A stretch of 64,000 bases of DNA, taken from contig CAKONK010000001.1 of NCBI GenBank assembly GCA_934097085.1, positions 1-64,000 of the forward strand, given 5' to 3'. Position 1 is the stretch's first letter. Each line of letters starts with the position of its first letter. Origin of the DNA: an uncultured Bacilli bacterium (GTDB lineage Bacteria > Bacillota_I > Bacilli_A > RF39 > UBA660). Shown piece after piece: positions 43,130-52,760 of this stretch. The position numbers were made by a program, and so were the translations under genes. Below the pieces are notes generated by a model that saw only the letters and a program-made list of their open reading frames with translations, was not told where the DNA came from and did not search any database.

Positions 43130-44150
43130 CTTTTTTAGGTTCATCAATTTTGAAACCATAATGTTTTCTAATTTTATTTTCAATTTCAGTTTTAAGTTCA
43201 ACATTATTTCTTAAAAATGCTTTAACATTTTCTTTTCCTTGACCAATCTTTTCTCCATTATATGAATACCAAGCACCACTTTTATCAATGATATCAATAT
43301 CACTTGCAAGGTCAACTATTTCACCCTCTCTTGATATTCCTTCACCATACATTATGTCAACACTTGCAGTTCTAAATGGTGGAGATACTTTATTTTTAAC
43401 TACTTTAATGTTTACTTTATTTCCTACAACTGTATCACCAGATTTAATTTGTTCTCCTTTTCTTATATCAAGTCTAACACTTGAATAAAATTTAAGAGCT
43501 CTTCCGCCTGGAGTAGTTTCCGGATTACCAAACATTATACCAACTTTTTCTCTTAATTGATTGATAAAGATACATGTAGTCTTACTCTTATTCATATTTC
43601 CCGATAATTTTCTAAGAGCTTGACTCATAAGCCTTGCCTGAAGGCCAACGTGTGAATCTCCCATTTCTCCATCAATTTCCGCTTGAGGTACCAAAGCCGC
43701 AACAGAGTCAATTACAATTAAATCAACAGCTTCACTTTTAACTAGTGCATCACATATTTCAAGTGCTTGCTCACCAGTATCTGGTTGACTTAACAATAAA
43801 TCATTAATATTTACACCTAAATTTCTGGCATACACAGGATCAAGAGCATGTTCAGCATCGATAAACGCTGCTCTTCCACCTTTCTTTTGGACTTCAGCAA
43901 TCGCTTGTAAGGCAATAGTAGTTTTACCACTACTTTCAGGTCCAAATATTTCAATGATTCTTCCAACTGGAAACCCGCCAACTCCTAAAGCAATATCAAG
44001 AGCAAGTGACCCAGATGAAGTAGTATCAATTTCGATATGTTCTTCATTACCAAGTCTCATTATGGCACCTTTTCCAAATTGTTTTTCAATATCAGCTAAA
44101 ACCCCTTCTAAGATTTTATCCTTGTCTTTTTCATCTTTTGTTATTTTCAT
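43107..44150 (-). CDS. recA: Recombinase RecA
   Basis: Central recombinase and SOS coprotease. 347 aa with all signatures: Walker A GPESSGKTT (about 69), Walker B LIVIDSVAALVP (about 141), the recA signature ALRKLSGNM, loop L1 around EIDGEMGDSHVG and loop L2 FREKVGIMFGNPETTPGG read as INQLREKVG.. onward, and the C-terminal domain ending in a Lys/Glu-rich tail. Monocistronic, with a consensus promoter and a LexA-type box upstream. Confidence 0.97.
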   Translation of the reverse strand: MKITKDEKDKDKILEGVLADIEKQFGKGAIMRLGNEEHIEIDTTSSGSLALDIALGVGGFPVGRIIEIFGPESSGKTTIALQAIAEVQKKGGRAAFIDAEHALDPVYARNLGVNINDLLLSQPDTGEQALEICDALVKSEAVDLIVIDSVAALVPQAEIDGEMGDSHVGLQARLMSQALRKLSGNMNKSKTTCIFINQLREKVGIMFGNPETTPGGRALKFYSSVRLDIRKGEQIKSGDTVVGNKVNIKVVKNKVSPPFRTASVDIMYGEGISREGEIVDLASDIDIIDKSGAWYSYNGEKIGQGKENVKAFLRNNVELKTEIENKIRKHYGFKIDEPKKEEVKKEK

Positions 44151-44231
44151 TTTTTACCTTTCTAAAACTCTGACATTTTCATTGTAACTTAATATTAAAA
44201 ATATATCAAGTTATTTTGTCATCACATATTA

Positions 44232-44260
44232 ATTATATTATACCAATTTTTATTTGTCAA
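44232..44260 (-). promoter_or_regulatory. Consensus promoter of recA
   Basis: Minus strand TTGACA, 17 bp, TATAAT: perfect sigma-A consensus, about 80 bp before the recA start. The leader contains a second TATAAT. Confidence 0.85.
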
Positions 44261-44273
44261 GTACATTTGTTCG
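44260..44273 (-). promoter_or_regulatory. LexA (SOS) box of recA
   Basis: Minus strand CGAACAAATGTACT, compared with the Bacillus-type SOS consensus CGAAC-N4-GTTCG: left half perfect, right half 3 of 5. It abuts and shares one base with the -35 box, the right position for repression. Confidence 0.75.
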
Positions 44274-44287
44274 ATTTAATAAAAAAA

Positions 44288-44312
44288 CAAAAAATAGTAA
44301 ATTAATACTATT
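44288..44312 (-). terminator. Terminator of the 139-aa gene
   Basis: AATAGTA/TACTATT stem, 6-nt loop, then TTTTTTG on the minus strand. Confidence 0.7.
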
Positions 44313-44727
44313 TATTTTGAAGCATATTTAATAAATCGATTTTAAACATTTCTTTTGAGGCATTTTGTTTAGAAATCATAATACCTTTATAAGTTGTAAG
44401 TTCACTTCTATGACCTTCTAAAAGTATATCTTCTGGTGTTAAAGTTTCAAGCATTACAATACCTTCTTTTTTATGAACTGTATATAAAAGTTTAACTTCA
44501 CCATGAATTTGAGTAAATATTTTATCACTAGGAAGCTTTAATTCATAACTTTCAGTACCATTTTTCTTATTTTCAGATACTTTCTCACCTACTAAATTAC
44601 CATTTCTTAAAGATGGATAATAATCAAAAGTAAGTTTTTTAAAAGCTATCATATTATATTTCTTTAAAGCTCTTTCTAGTTTTCTAAACTCATTTTCATT
44701 AATATAATCTAAAACATATCCTTTCAT
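44308..44727 (-). CDS. Conserved hypothetical protein, 139 aa
   Basis: Not recognised. Soluble alpha/beta protein: KGYVLDYINENEFRKLERALKKYN at the start, several beta strands (ESYELKLPSD, VKLLYTVHKKEGIVMLETL), and a helical C-terminus. No cysteines and no membrane segment. ATG at 44727 is used (spacing of about 10 from GGGGG); an ATG two codons earlier is possible. Monocistronic between dnaI and recA, each with its own terminator. Confidence 0.6.
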   Translation of the reverse strand: MKGYVLDYINENEFRKLERALKKYNMIAFKKLTFDYYPSLRNGNLVGEKVSENKKNGTESYELKLPSDKIFTQIHGEVKLLYTVHKKEGIVMLETLTPEDILLEGHRSELTTYKGIMISKQNASKEMFKIDLLNMLQNK

Positions 44728-44849
44728 TTCCATTTCCCCCTTATTACGCTATAATTATAGCATAGTTATCAAATAATGTCAAGTTTACACCTCATTATTA
44801 TTATTTACCCAATGGAACCTAATTATACAATGATTTTTATTTACTGTCA

Positions 44850-44882
44850 AATAAAAAGTGAAAATAATATTTATTTTCACTT
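44850..44882 (-). terminator. Terminator of the dnaB-dnaI operon
   Basis: Perfect 12-bp stem AAGTGAAAATAA/TTATTTTCACTT with a 3-nt loop followed by TTTATTT on the minus strand; it overlaps the dnaI stop. Confidence 0.85.
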
Positions 44883-45759
44883 AATTTCTACGATTTACCG
44901 ATATTAAAGCCATATCTATCGTTAATTGTTTTATTCTTTCAATAATTCTACGTGCTTTAACATTATCAACATTATCTTTAGAGCAAGATAGATGTTTTTC
45001 AAGTTCATTTATATCTAAATTGCTTGTAAAAAATGTTGTTTTATGTTTATTCATTCTTTCTTGTAAAATAGTACCAAGAATCTCATCTCTTCCCCAATTA
45101 GTTACATTTTCAGCACCAATATCATCAAGTACAAGTATTTCTACATTTGAATAGTAACTTACCTTACTTTCTACCAAAGATAAATCCTCTTTTAAAGTTC
45201 GAAGTAATTCAGGGTAATATACAATTTCATATGAAATATGTTTTTTTATTTCAAGTTCATTTAAAAGGCAAGCAAGTAAAAATGTTTTACCACTTCCAAA
45301 ACTTCCATGTAAATATAAACCTTTTGGACTAGATTTTATATTATATTCATCATAAAATTTCTTTAAGAATTTAATTAATTCTATTCTATTTTTATCAGAT
45401 ACATCAATATCTTTCATTCTAGCATTTTTAAGTTCATTATTTTCATCTTTTTCATTTAAAATATTTTCATATTCTTTTAACTTTTTACATTTTGCGTAAC
45501 CAAAGCATAGAAAACTTTCTTTATTTTCTGGGTAATATACATAACCTTTAATTTTATTTTTACACTCACTTAAACCTGGACATTTTTTACAATTATATAA
45601 TTCATTTAAAGTGTCCTCTAAAGAAGATAAATTATTTTTAGCTTCGGTTTCATTTATCTTAAATTTATTGACAAGTGCTATAAAATCAGGGTTATTTTTA
45701 AGTTCATTATATTTATCATTTAAAATATTTTCATTATAATCGCTTTTTATTTTTTCCAT
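44881..45759 (-). CDS. dnaI: Primosomal helicase loader DnaI
   Basis: AAA+ protein that loads the replicative helicase DnaC with DnaB and DnaD in Bacilli. The N-terminal domain (about 1-110) has the Cys cluster (CKKCPGLSECKN and LCFGYAKC) matching the zinc-binding helicase-interaction domain. The AAA+ part has Walker A LHGSFGSGKTFLLA (about 151), Walker B EILVLDDIGAEN (about 211), sensor 1 TFFTSNLDINEL and ARRIIERIKQL with the sensor-2 region. 292 aa. It begins at the last base of dnaB, a coupled pair. Confidence 0.92.
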   Translation of the reverse strand: MEKIKSDYNENILNDKYNELKNNPDFIALVNKFKINETEAKNNLSSLEDTLNELYNCKKCPGLSECKNKIKGYVYYPENKESFLCFGYAKCKKLKEYENILNEKDENNELKNARMKDIDVSDKNRIELIKFLKKFYDEYNIKSSPKGLYLHGSFGSGKTFLLACLLNELEIKKHISYEIVYYPELLRTLKEDLSLVESKVSYYSNVEILVLDDIGAENVTNWGRDEILGTILQERMNKHKTTFFTSNLDINELEKHLSCSKDNVDNVKARRIIERIKQLTIDMALISVNRRN

Positions 45760-47015
45760 TACTTAAACTCCTTTAATAAATCAGTTAGTTCTTTTTGTTC
45801 TTCTTCGGTTGCATCATTTCTTTCAATTTTTGTATTAAACCAAGCAGGTTCACTAATCTTCTTACTTGTAACAGTTATCTTCTTATTTAACTTTTTATGT
45901 TCTTTTTCTGCAAATTTCATAGCTTCTTCCGCAGTTTTTAAATCAGCCCTTTTCCACTGACCAGCAATAGTTTCCACATATGCAGTTGTAAGACGATTAT
46001 TATTTTTACGAAGACAATAATCAAGTAATACATTAACAACCGCTGGAGTAAGTTCTAGATCAACTAAAAGGTTTTCTACAAGTTTTAGGTCTTTAGCCGT
46101 AGGACTTGCACCTTTATTTTTATATTTTAAAAAGTCATAAGGACTAATGCTTTCAAACATTTGAACAATTTGAGCATGAAGTGAGTTATCGCCACTTGCC
46201 TTTTTTAAATATTCAGGTTGAGTTCTATAAACAAGTGTTGGCATACTATTTGACGATAAATTATATTTCTTTCGAGCATTAATTCTAAGTTCATTTTTAT
46301 CAATCATTCCAAATTCATTTAAACTATTACGCAAAAGTTCAATCATTTGTAAAGTATCAAAATCATATATAAATGATAAATTATCAATTAATTCTCTAGC
46401 CTTTTTATTAAGAGCTTTTTCAGATAAAACACTTTTAGGTATCGATGAGGTAATTAAATCATAATCAATTTTACTATTTAAACTAACAGCATTTGAGCAT
46501 CTTTCTTTAGCACCATCTTTCGGAGCATATGAAGAAGAAATAAATACTTCATCCATCTTTTTAGTGATTTCCTCATAACCTGAATAATCGCTTCTTTTCT
46601 TTTGAAAATATTTAAATAATTTATCATATTCATCTGGTCCAATATTGCTATAAAGAACCATATTAAGTATTGGATGATTAAAAAATTCTGATGGTAAAAG
46701 TGGACTATAAAGTTCATAAATATAAGATTTTACATCACCAGGTTTTACATATGTTTTTAAAAGTCCTACAGCCTCAAGGCAGTAAAATGCACTTTGAACA
46801 TTTTCTTTTGTATCATTTAAAAGTGAAATTAAATGTTGATGAATTTCTTCCTCACTTTCTTCCTCTTTTAAAGATAAATCTTGCCACAAAATAAGGTATA
46901 AAGAAACTGCTAAACTTCCTATTATAGGCATATAAAAAGAAATTAAGTTTTTCTTGTCTACATCACTTAAAATAGTCTTATTTATTACTTTATACTTATC
47001 TGCAGGTAAAAACAT
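45759..47015 (-). CDS. dnaB: Replication initiation/membrane attachment protein DnaB
   Basis: Bacilli-type DnaB (not the E. coli helicase), which recruits helicase at the origin and attaches DNA to membrane. The 418-aa protein begins with the DnaB_2 winged-helix part (FYMPIIGSLAVSLYLILWQDL, CLEAVGLLKTYV) and contains a DnaD-like C-terminal DDBH2 domain (LVENLLVDLELTPAVVNVLLDYCL, YVETIAGQWKRADLKTAEEAM). Immediately followed by dnaI, the usual Bacilli order. nrdR is absent from this neighbourhood. Confidence 0.9.
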   Translation of the reverse strand: MFLPADKYKVINKTILSDVDKKNLISFYMPIIGSLAVSLYLILWQDLSLKEEESEEEIHQHLISLLNDTKENVQSAFYCLEAVGLLKTYVKPGDVKSYIYELYSPLLPSEFFNHPILNMVLYSNIGPDEYDKLFKYFQKKRSDYSGYEEITKKMDEVFISSSYAPKDGAKERCSNAVSLNSKIDYDLITSSIPKSVLSEKALNKKARELIDNLSFIYDFDTLQMIELLRNSLNEFGMIDKNELRINARKKYNLSSNSMPTLVYRTQPEYLKKASGDNSLHAQIVQMFESISPYDFLKYKNKGASPTAKDLKLVENLLVDLELTPAVVNVLLDYCLRKNNNRLTTAYVETIAGQWKRADLKTAEEAMKFAEKEHKKLNKKITVTSKKISEPAWFNTKIERNDATEEEQKELTDLLKEFK

Positions 47016-47062
47016 ATTTTCCTCCTACAAATATTATAAGATATAAAAATTAAAATCACAAT

Positions 47063-47090
47063 AAAAAAAGATAACCAATTTGATTATCTT
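47063..47090 (-). terminator. Terminator of greA
   Basis: AAGATAA/TTATCTT stem with T7 on the minus strand at the greA stop codon. Confidence 0.8.
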
Positions 47091-47581
47091 CCTAGAGTTT
47101 CTTCAACTTCTTCTTTAAGAACTTTTCCTCTTATTTCAATTTTAATATTACCATATGGAGCTTGACAATCAACGATAGATCCAATTTCTTTTCCATAAAT
47201 AGCCATACCAATTGGAGATGAAGTGCTTAATAAATTTGGATTGTACTCTTCAATATGATTTACAATAGTTACTGTACTTGGAAATTGTGTTCCATCTGGA
47301 TTAGTAATTACCAAATCAAGTGTATCTCCATCATTTACTAAATTCTCATTAGCAAGTGTAGGATCTACTATTTCAGCAGTAGCTAATTCTTGATTAATTT
47401 GCATTATCTCTTTATTTGTAGTTTCTTCCATTTGAGAAAGTAAACCAAAATATGGTTCATTTGCATCATATCCAGCACTACCTTGGAATTCATTTCTTTC
47501 ACTTCTGATTTTTTCTAATCTACCCTTTAAAAAGTCAATTCTTTCATTCTTCTTTTGAGCTTCTTCAATTGTTAATCTCAT
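47084..47581 (-). CDS. greA: Transcription elongation factor GreA
   Basis: Rescues backtracked RNA polymerase by stimulating transcript cleavage. N-terminal coiled coil (about 1-75) with the two acidic tip residues in a DANEPYF-like region, then the globular domain with VTNPDGTQFPSTVTIV, NLLSTSSPIGMAIYGKEIGSIVD (the SP-x-G-xA signature) and IKIEIRGK. 165 aa, standard. It starts MRLTIEEAQKKNERI without the usual LT-xxG opening, so the N-terminus is divergent. Monocistronic. Confidence 0.88.
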   Translation of the reverse strand: MRLTIEEAQKKNERIDFLKGRLEKIRSERNEFQGSAGYDANEPYFGLLSQMEETTNKEIMQINQELATAEIVDPTLANENLVNDGDTLDLVITNPDGTQFPSTVTIVNHIEEYNPNLLSTSSPIGMAIYGKEIGSIVDCQAPYGNIKIEIRGKVLKEEVEETLGR

Positions 47582-47620
47582 TTTTACCTTCCTTTCACTA
47601 TTATAAATATAGCATAAATT

Positions 47621-48817
47621 TTAAGAATTTTCAACAACAAGTTTTCTTGTCATTTGCATATTTGAATCAATATAAATTGCATTAGTTTCTCCATTCCACT
47701 CTACGCTGTGTCCTAAAAGTTCTAAAACTTTGCGAAGTGGTACAAAAAATTCACCATTATTTTCAAAAATCGTCCCTTTTAAATCATAAATATTATTAAT
47801 TGTTTGCATAATGCTAGTTCCTGGTATAAAGGTCAAATATTCATAATTATTTTTCAAAACAACTTTACCATCTTCATAAAATATATCAAATTCTAGCATT
47901 CTAGCAATATCAGTAAGTGAATAATAATTAGAATTATCCACTTTAATTGAGCTTCTGTAAGGATAATAAACCCGGTTATTTACAATTAAATTACATTCAT
48001 TATTTTCTAATTTTTGTTGTTCAGCTAATGTTTCAGAGGTTACTCCATTAATTAAATCAATCATCTTACTACTGTAAGTTTCTACGAATTTATCATGATC
48101 ATTTGAGGGCCAAGGAAATTCTAAAAGTGTTCCTTCCGCTCCTAAAGTTGTAACCCACGAAGAATAGTAACCACTTCCATAACCTCCTGAATAAGGTAAA
48201 TAAAAATTCTTACTAAATTTTTGATATAAATTATAACTTCCATAATAACCATTTAACCAGCCATGACAATCAATTACAATATCAGGTTTTATCTTAATTG
48301 TTACATCTCTTAAAGCTTGCGATTCAACAGCACTAAATGGCGCTTGTGTATAATACCTTGCACTATCCCTTTTTTGATGATAATAATCAAAGTCTCTATT
48401 TAAATCTACACCAGTACTTGTGCATCTTCCATAGCCATTATTTGTAATCCCTTCATAAGTACCATCAGGATTAGAGCATTTAATTACATAAAGTTCATAA
48501 GAACCTAATTTATCATAATTTTCCTCATAGTAAGCTATTATTTTTTCAGCTATACTTACTAGTAACTGGCCATCATACGCAAAAGCATCCTCAAAACCAT
48601 GAATTGCAAAATTCAAAAGAATTTTTTTACTATTTAAATTTTGTTTTTCATTTTCAATATGATAGTAATTTAAATCTCTACCAAGCTGGCTTTCCCCATA
48701 TTTTTCTTCTGCATAAATGTATGGTACATCAAGAGTCTTAGCATTAGCCTTAATTGTAAATGCTGTAAGAAGTGTATTAAATGCAAGAGCACTTGCTACC
48801 AATCTTTCTTTTTTCAT
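47621..48817 (-). CDS. Secreted M14 zinc carboxypeptidase with copper-amine-oxidase-like domain
   Basis: Exported peptidase of the M14 family. Signal peptide (1-26, ending KANA), then the zinc site: NFAIHGFEDAFAYD (HxxE, about 70-73) and DCHGWLNG (second His), substrate-binding NPDGTYEG and GVDLNRDFD, and the catalytic Glu in EGTLLEFPWPS. The C-terminal 110 residues form a CuAO-N-like domain (two YYPYRSSIKV/LTDIARMLEFDIFYEDGKV repeats, then FFVPLRKVLELLGHSVEWNGE), a cell-wall-associated module. M14 members with this layout often trim peptidoglycan peptides. Monocistronic or weakly linked to the following genes. Confidence 0.82.
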   Translation of the reverse strand: MKKERLVASALAFNTLLTAFTIKANAKTLDVPYIYAEEKYGESQLGRDLNYYHIENEKQNLNSKKILLNFAIHGFEDAFAYDGQLLVSIAEKIIAYYEENYDKLGSYELYVIKCSNPDGTYEGITNNGYGRCTSTGVDLNRDFDYYHQKRDSARYYTQAPFSAVESQALRDVTIKIKPDIVIDCHGWLNGYYGSYNLYQKFSKNFYLPYSGGYGSGYYSSWVTTLGAEGTLLEFPWPSNDHDKFVETYSSKMIDLINGVTSETLAEQQKLENNECNLIVNNRVYYPYRSSIKVDNSNYYSLTDIARMLEFDIFYEDGKVVLKNNYEYLTFIPGTSIMQTINNIYDLKGTIFENNGEFFVPLRKVLELLGHSVEWNGETNAIYIDSNMQMTRKLVVENS

Positions 48818-48871
48818 TGTATTCTCCTTACCATAAAAATATCAAAGAATTTTCAGTTTGTAAAGAAAAAA

Positions 48872-49390
48872 TTAACAATTAGTCTGTTTTACTAAATATG
48901 TAAAGTTTATTGGATTATTTACAAGGGCTGTTTGATCAAGATTATTTACATAAAAATTAGTTATAATATTATATTCTTCATCCGTATTCGGCTTAACTTT
49001 AAATGTATAAAGCACTATTTCATCTCCATTTTTAAATGAAGGAATTTCTTTTTCCTCACACAACCCTTCGATTAAAAAAGTAAGCTCTTTATTACTTTCA
49101 TCAACACCTTTAGTTTTATCATAATTTCCATCTGCTTTTAAAATATAATCAAGACATACATCATTATTACCATTTGTTTCATAAGTTATATATGCTTTTG
49201 ATTTTAAAATAGTTTTTTTATCTAAAAAATCAATGTTTGAATTAATATAATTATTATCATAATTAATAAACAAAAATGAATTTACTGGTGCTTTAACCTC
49301 ATTAATTTCAAGTTTCTTTTTATAACAAAAATACGCTCCAATAGAAAGAAATACAAAAGTTAATAATGTTAATAGAATTTCTTTTTTCAT
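48872..49390 (-). CDS. Membrane-anchored hypothetical protein, 172 aa
   Basis: Not recognised. One N-terminal membrane helix (about 5-22), with the rest outside the cell: beta-rich, with FINYDNNYINSNIDFL, KAYITYETNGNNDVCLDYIL and IVLYTFKVKPNTDEEYNIITNFYVNN. The last part resembles a cohesin- or Ig-like strand pattern. Four cysteines, including the penultimate region NC at the C-terminus, could form disulphides. Its start overlaps the mutM end by 4 bp, so it is co-expressed with mutM, but a functional link is not apparent. Confidence 0.6.
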   Translation of the reverse strand: MKKEILLTLLTFVFLSIGAYFCYKKKLEINEVKAPVNSFLFINYDNNYINSNIDFLDKKTILKSKAYITYETNGNNDVCLDYILKADGNYDKTKGVDESNKELTFLIEGLCEEKEIPSFKNGDEIVLYTFKVKPNTDEEYNIITNFYVNNLDQTALVNNPINFTYLVKQTNC

Positions 49391-50199
49391 TTTACACCTT
49401 GACAGTTTTTACAATAATAGGTACTTCTTCCATCAATTTTAGCTTTTAATATTTTTTCATTACATATTTTGCAAGGTTTGCCCTCATTTTTATGAACAAG
49501 TAAATAGTCTTGATAACTACCAGCATGATTTAAAGAAAATGTATAACTTTTTATAGTGGTTCCTTTATGTTTGATTGAATCATCAAGTATTTCTTTAGAA
49601 TATTTTATGATATTTTCTAAATCTTTTTTATTAATATCTTTCCCCTTCATAAAGGGGTTAATTTTTGATTTAAACAAGATTTCATCAGCATAAATATTAC
49701 CAATACCAGATAGTATACTTTGATCGAGCAAAATAGTTTTAATGCATTTATTAGATTTATTTATTTTGTATAGTATTTCATCACTATACTCTACATTATT
49801 AGCATCAGGACCTACATTTTTTAAATAATCATTTATTTCATCTTTATTAATTAATTTCATTCTTCCAAACTTACGAGTATCATTATATCTTAAAGTAAAA
49901 TTTTCAAAATAAAATATTACATGTTCATGTTTAGATATTTCTTCATTTAAGGGTTTAATATTAAATTTACCTTCCATACGAAGATGTGATATTAAATAGT
50001 ATTTATCAAGTACAAATATTAAATATTTTCCTTTTCTTTGAATATCAATAAAGAAGTTATTAATAAGCTTTTGTTTGAATTCATTTATATCATTTTCAAT
50101 CATTTTAGGGTATAAAATATCTATATTAATAATCTTTTTATTCAAAATATTTTCTTTTAAATAATTTCTAACTGTTTCTACCTCTGGAAGTTCTGGCAT
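49387..50199 (-). CDS. mutM: Formamidopyrimidine-DNA glycosylase MutM/Fpg
   Basis: Excises 8-oxoguanine and formamidopyrimidines. 270 aa. Begins with the catalytic MPELPEVETVRNYLK (Pro after Met, Glu at 3), has the LRMEGKF loop (Lys of the beta-strand), the H2TH region GIGNIYADEILFKSKINP (about 163) and the C-terminal four-Cys zinc finger CKIC...YYCKNCQG with the R of GRSTYYC. It lies 12 bp after polA, the usual Bacillota order polA-mutM. Confidence 0.93.
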   Translation of the reverse strand: MPELPEVETVRNYLKENILNKKIINIDILYPKMIENDINEFKQKLINNFFIDIQRKGKYLIFVLDKYYLISHLRMEGKFNIKPLNEEISKHEHVIFYFENFTLRYNDTRKFGRMKLINKDEINDYLKNVGPDANNVEYSDEILYKINKSNKCIKTILLDQSILSGIGNIYADEILFKSKINPFMKGKDINKKDLENIIKYSKEILDDSIKHKGTTIKSYTFSLNHAGSYQDYLLVHKNEGKPCKICNEKILKAKIDGRSTYYCKNCQGVK

Positions 50200-50211
50200 A
50201 AAAATTCCTCC

Positions 50212-52758
50212 TTACTTCAAATCATACCAGTTAGTTCCAACATCAGTGCTTACCTTAAGTGGTACAGCTAAACTAACTACATTTTCCATTGCATCTTTTA
50301 CAATGTTTTCAACTTTTTCAAGTTCTTCATTTTTAACATCAAATATAAGTTCATCGTGAATTTGTAATACTAATTTACTTTGAATATTTTCTTTTGTAAA
50401 AATTTCATCAATTTTAATCATTGCCATTTTAATAATATCGGCAGCACTCCCTTGAATTGGCGTATTAATAGCCATTCTTTCGCCAGATTTTCTAACCATA
50501 AAATTAGCATCATTTATTTCACTTATTACTCTTTTTCTTCCATAATTTGTATAAACGAAACCATTTTCTTTAGCAAATGCAATCATTTTTTCCATATATT
50601 CTTTTACTTCAGGATAAAGATGATAATACTTTTCAATAAACTCATCAGCCTCTTTTTTAGATATATGAAGATTTTCACCTAAACCAAAGCCACTTATTCC
50701 ATATACAATTCCAAATATTACCGCTTTAGCAGCACTTCTTTCAGCTTTTGTAACATCCTTTATATCTTTATTATGTATATCGGCAGCCACTCTTGCATGA
50801 ATGTCGCCACCAGCATTAAATGTATCAATCATAGGCTTAGAATTTATTGTTGAAGCAAGAATTCTTAACTCTATTTGTGAATAATCTAAACTTAAAAATA
50901 CATCATTACTTGGTATAAAGGCTTTTCTAATTTGTTTACCCTCCTCAGTTTTAACAGGAATGTTCTGAAGATTTGGATGAATCGAAGAAAGTCTTCCAGT
51001 TCTTGCTACAGTTTGTTTAAATATTGTATGAATTTTACCGTCAACTATATATTCCTTTAGGCCATCAATATATGTTGATTTAAGTTTAGATAGTCCACGA
51101 TACTCTAAAATTAAATTAATAATTGGATGAACATTTGCAAGTTTTTCTAAAGATGCTTCATCTGTTTTATAACTTGTTTTATTTTTTTTACCTTTACCCA
51201 CCTGCATCTTTTCAAATAAGATTTCGCCAAGTTGTTTCGGGGAAGAAATATTAAAATTCTCACCTGCATATTCATAAATCTTTGCAGTAATTTCCTCGAG
51301 TTTTTTAGAAATAATTTCTTTTTGATTATCTAAAACTTCACTTGATACTTTAATTCCCTCTTTTTCCATTTTAAGAAGTACCTTTGAAAGTGGAAGTTCT
51401 ATTTTTTCATAAATATTATCTTGTTTATTTTCTTTCAAAAGATTATAATTATTCTCATAATTTTCAAATAAGAATTTTACTTTTAATAGTTCGTATTGAA
51501 TATATTCAGGTGATTCATTCATTTTAAGTAAATTATTAATCGTTGGAATTTCAAATCCATATTTTATTGCGGTAAATGAAATATCATCCTTGATATTATC
51601 TCCGTTTAAATATGAACAAAGTGAATAATCAAGTAATACATCAAAATTACTATTTAATAAATACTGGCATTTTTTACTATCAAAACATACTACTTTTTTA
51701 TTGGTTAAATTTAAATACTTGATATTTTCTTTGGAAAAATAATAGAAAAATTTACCATCATATAATGAAGCACTTACTATACTTGCATTTGTATAGTCAT
51801 CATTATCACACTCAATATATAAAGAAACTATATCATTTGTTACAACATTAATGTTTTCATTTACTAAAATAAAATCTATTTTTTCATTCTTTTTTTCTTT
51901 TGTAAGATTACTTAAAAGTGAAGTAAATTCTAGTTTAGAAAATACATCATATAAAAGTTCATTATCAGGTCCTTCATATTTTAAATCATTTAAAGATATT
52001 TCAAGAGGAACATCACAGTATATGGTTGCAAGTTTTTTTGACATAAAAGCATCCTCTTTGAAGGTAACAAGTTTATCGTGAATACTACCTTTTATTTCAT
52101 CAATATGTTCATATAAATTTTCAATTGTTTGATAATTCTTTAAAAGTTTGATAGCGCCTTTTTCACCTATACCTTTAACACCAGGAATATTATCGGAACT
52201 ATCACCCATTAAAGCTTTTAAATCAATCATATTAATAGGATCTACCCCATATTCCTCTTTAAAAGTTTTTTCATTAAATCGAATAAACCCTGTTTGCTTA
52301 AGAAGTTTAACATCAGTTTCAAAATTTATAAGTTGCAGTAAATCTTTATCCGATGATATTATTGTAGCATCAAAATCAGCATCTTTAACACACATTTTAA
52401 CTAAAGTTCCAATGATATCATCTGCTTCATAAGGTTCAAGTTCTAAATATTTTATACCCATTGCCGTAAGAATTTGCCTTGCATAAGGCATTTGCATTTT
52501 AAGTTCATCTGGTGTATTTTGTCTTCCCTCTTTATAAAAAGAAAACTCTTTTTTACGAAAATTTTTACCTACATCAAAAGCCACTGCTACATAAGATGGA
52601 TTTTCTTCCTTAATTATTTTATTAATCATATTTACAAAAGAAAATAATGCGTTTGTCGGAAGTCCTGTACTGGTTTTCATATTTGCTCCACTGTAAAAAG
52701 TTGCATAATAACTTCTAAACATTAAATTATTTCCATCAATTAAGATTATTTTTTTCAT
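50212..52758 (-). CDS. polA: DNA polymerase I
   Basis: Okazaki-fragment processing and repair polymerase, 848 aa. The N-terminal 5'-3' exonuclease (about 1-280) has IDGNNLMFRSYYA, YEADDIIGTL, SSDKDLLQL and KALMGDSSDNIPGVKGIGEKGA. The middle 3'-5' exonuclease region (about 290-460) lacks the DxE pair (SLYIECDND occupies the site), so proofreading is probably lost, as in B. subtilis. The polymerase domain has RTGRLSSIHPNLQNIP, LSLDYSQIELR (motif A, about 627), KAVIFGIVYGISGFGL (motif B) and LQIHDELIFDV (motif C, about 800). First gene of the polA-mutM unit after the small gene at 52761. Confidence 0.95.
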   Translation of the reverse strand: MKKIILIDGNNLMFRSYYATFYSGANMKTSTGLPTNALFSFVNMINKIIKEENPSYVAVAFDVGKNFRKKEFSFYKEGRQNTPDELKMQMPYARQILTAMGIKYLELEPYEADDIIGTLVKMCVKDADFDATIISSDKDLLQLINFETDVKLLKQTGFIRFNEKTFKEEYGVDPINMIDLKALMGDSSDNIPGVKGIGEKGAIKLLKNYQTIENLYEHIDEIKGSIHDKLVTFKEDAFMSKKLATIYCDVPLEISLNDLKYEGPDNELLYDVFSKLEFTSLLSNLTKEKKNEKIDFILVNENINVVTNDIVSLYIECDNDDYTNASIVSASLYDGKFFYYFSKENIKYLNLTNKKVVCFDSKKCQYLLNSNFDVLLDYSLCSYLNGDNIKDDISFTAIKYGFEIPTINNLLKMNESPEYIQYELLKVKFLFENYENNYNLLKENKQDNIYEKIELPLSKVLLKMEKEGIKVSSEVLDNQKEIISKKLEEITAKIYEYAGENFNISSPKQLGEILFEKMQVGKGKKNKTSYKTDEASLEKLANVHPIINLILEYRGLSKLKSTYIDGLKEYIVDGKIHTIFKQTVARTGRLSSIHPNLQNIPVKTEEGKQIRKAFIPSNDVFLSLDYSQIELRILASTINSKPMIDTFNAGGDIHARVAADIHNKDIKDVTKAERSAAKAVIFGIVYGISGFGLGENLHISKKEADEFIEKYYHLYPEVKEYMEKMIAFAKENGFVYTNYGRKRVISEINDANFMVRKSGERMAINTPIQGSAADIIKMAMIKIDEIFTKENIQSKLVLQIHDELIFDVKNEELEKVENIVKDAMENVVSLAVPLKVSTDVGTNWYDLK

Positions 52759-52760
52759 TT

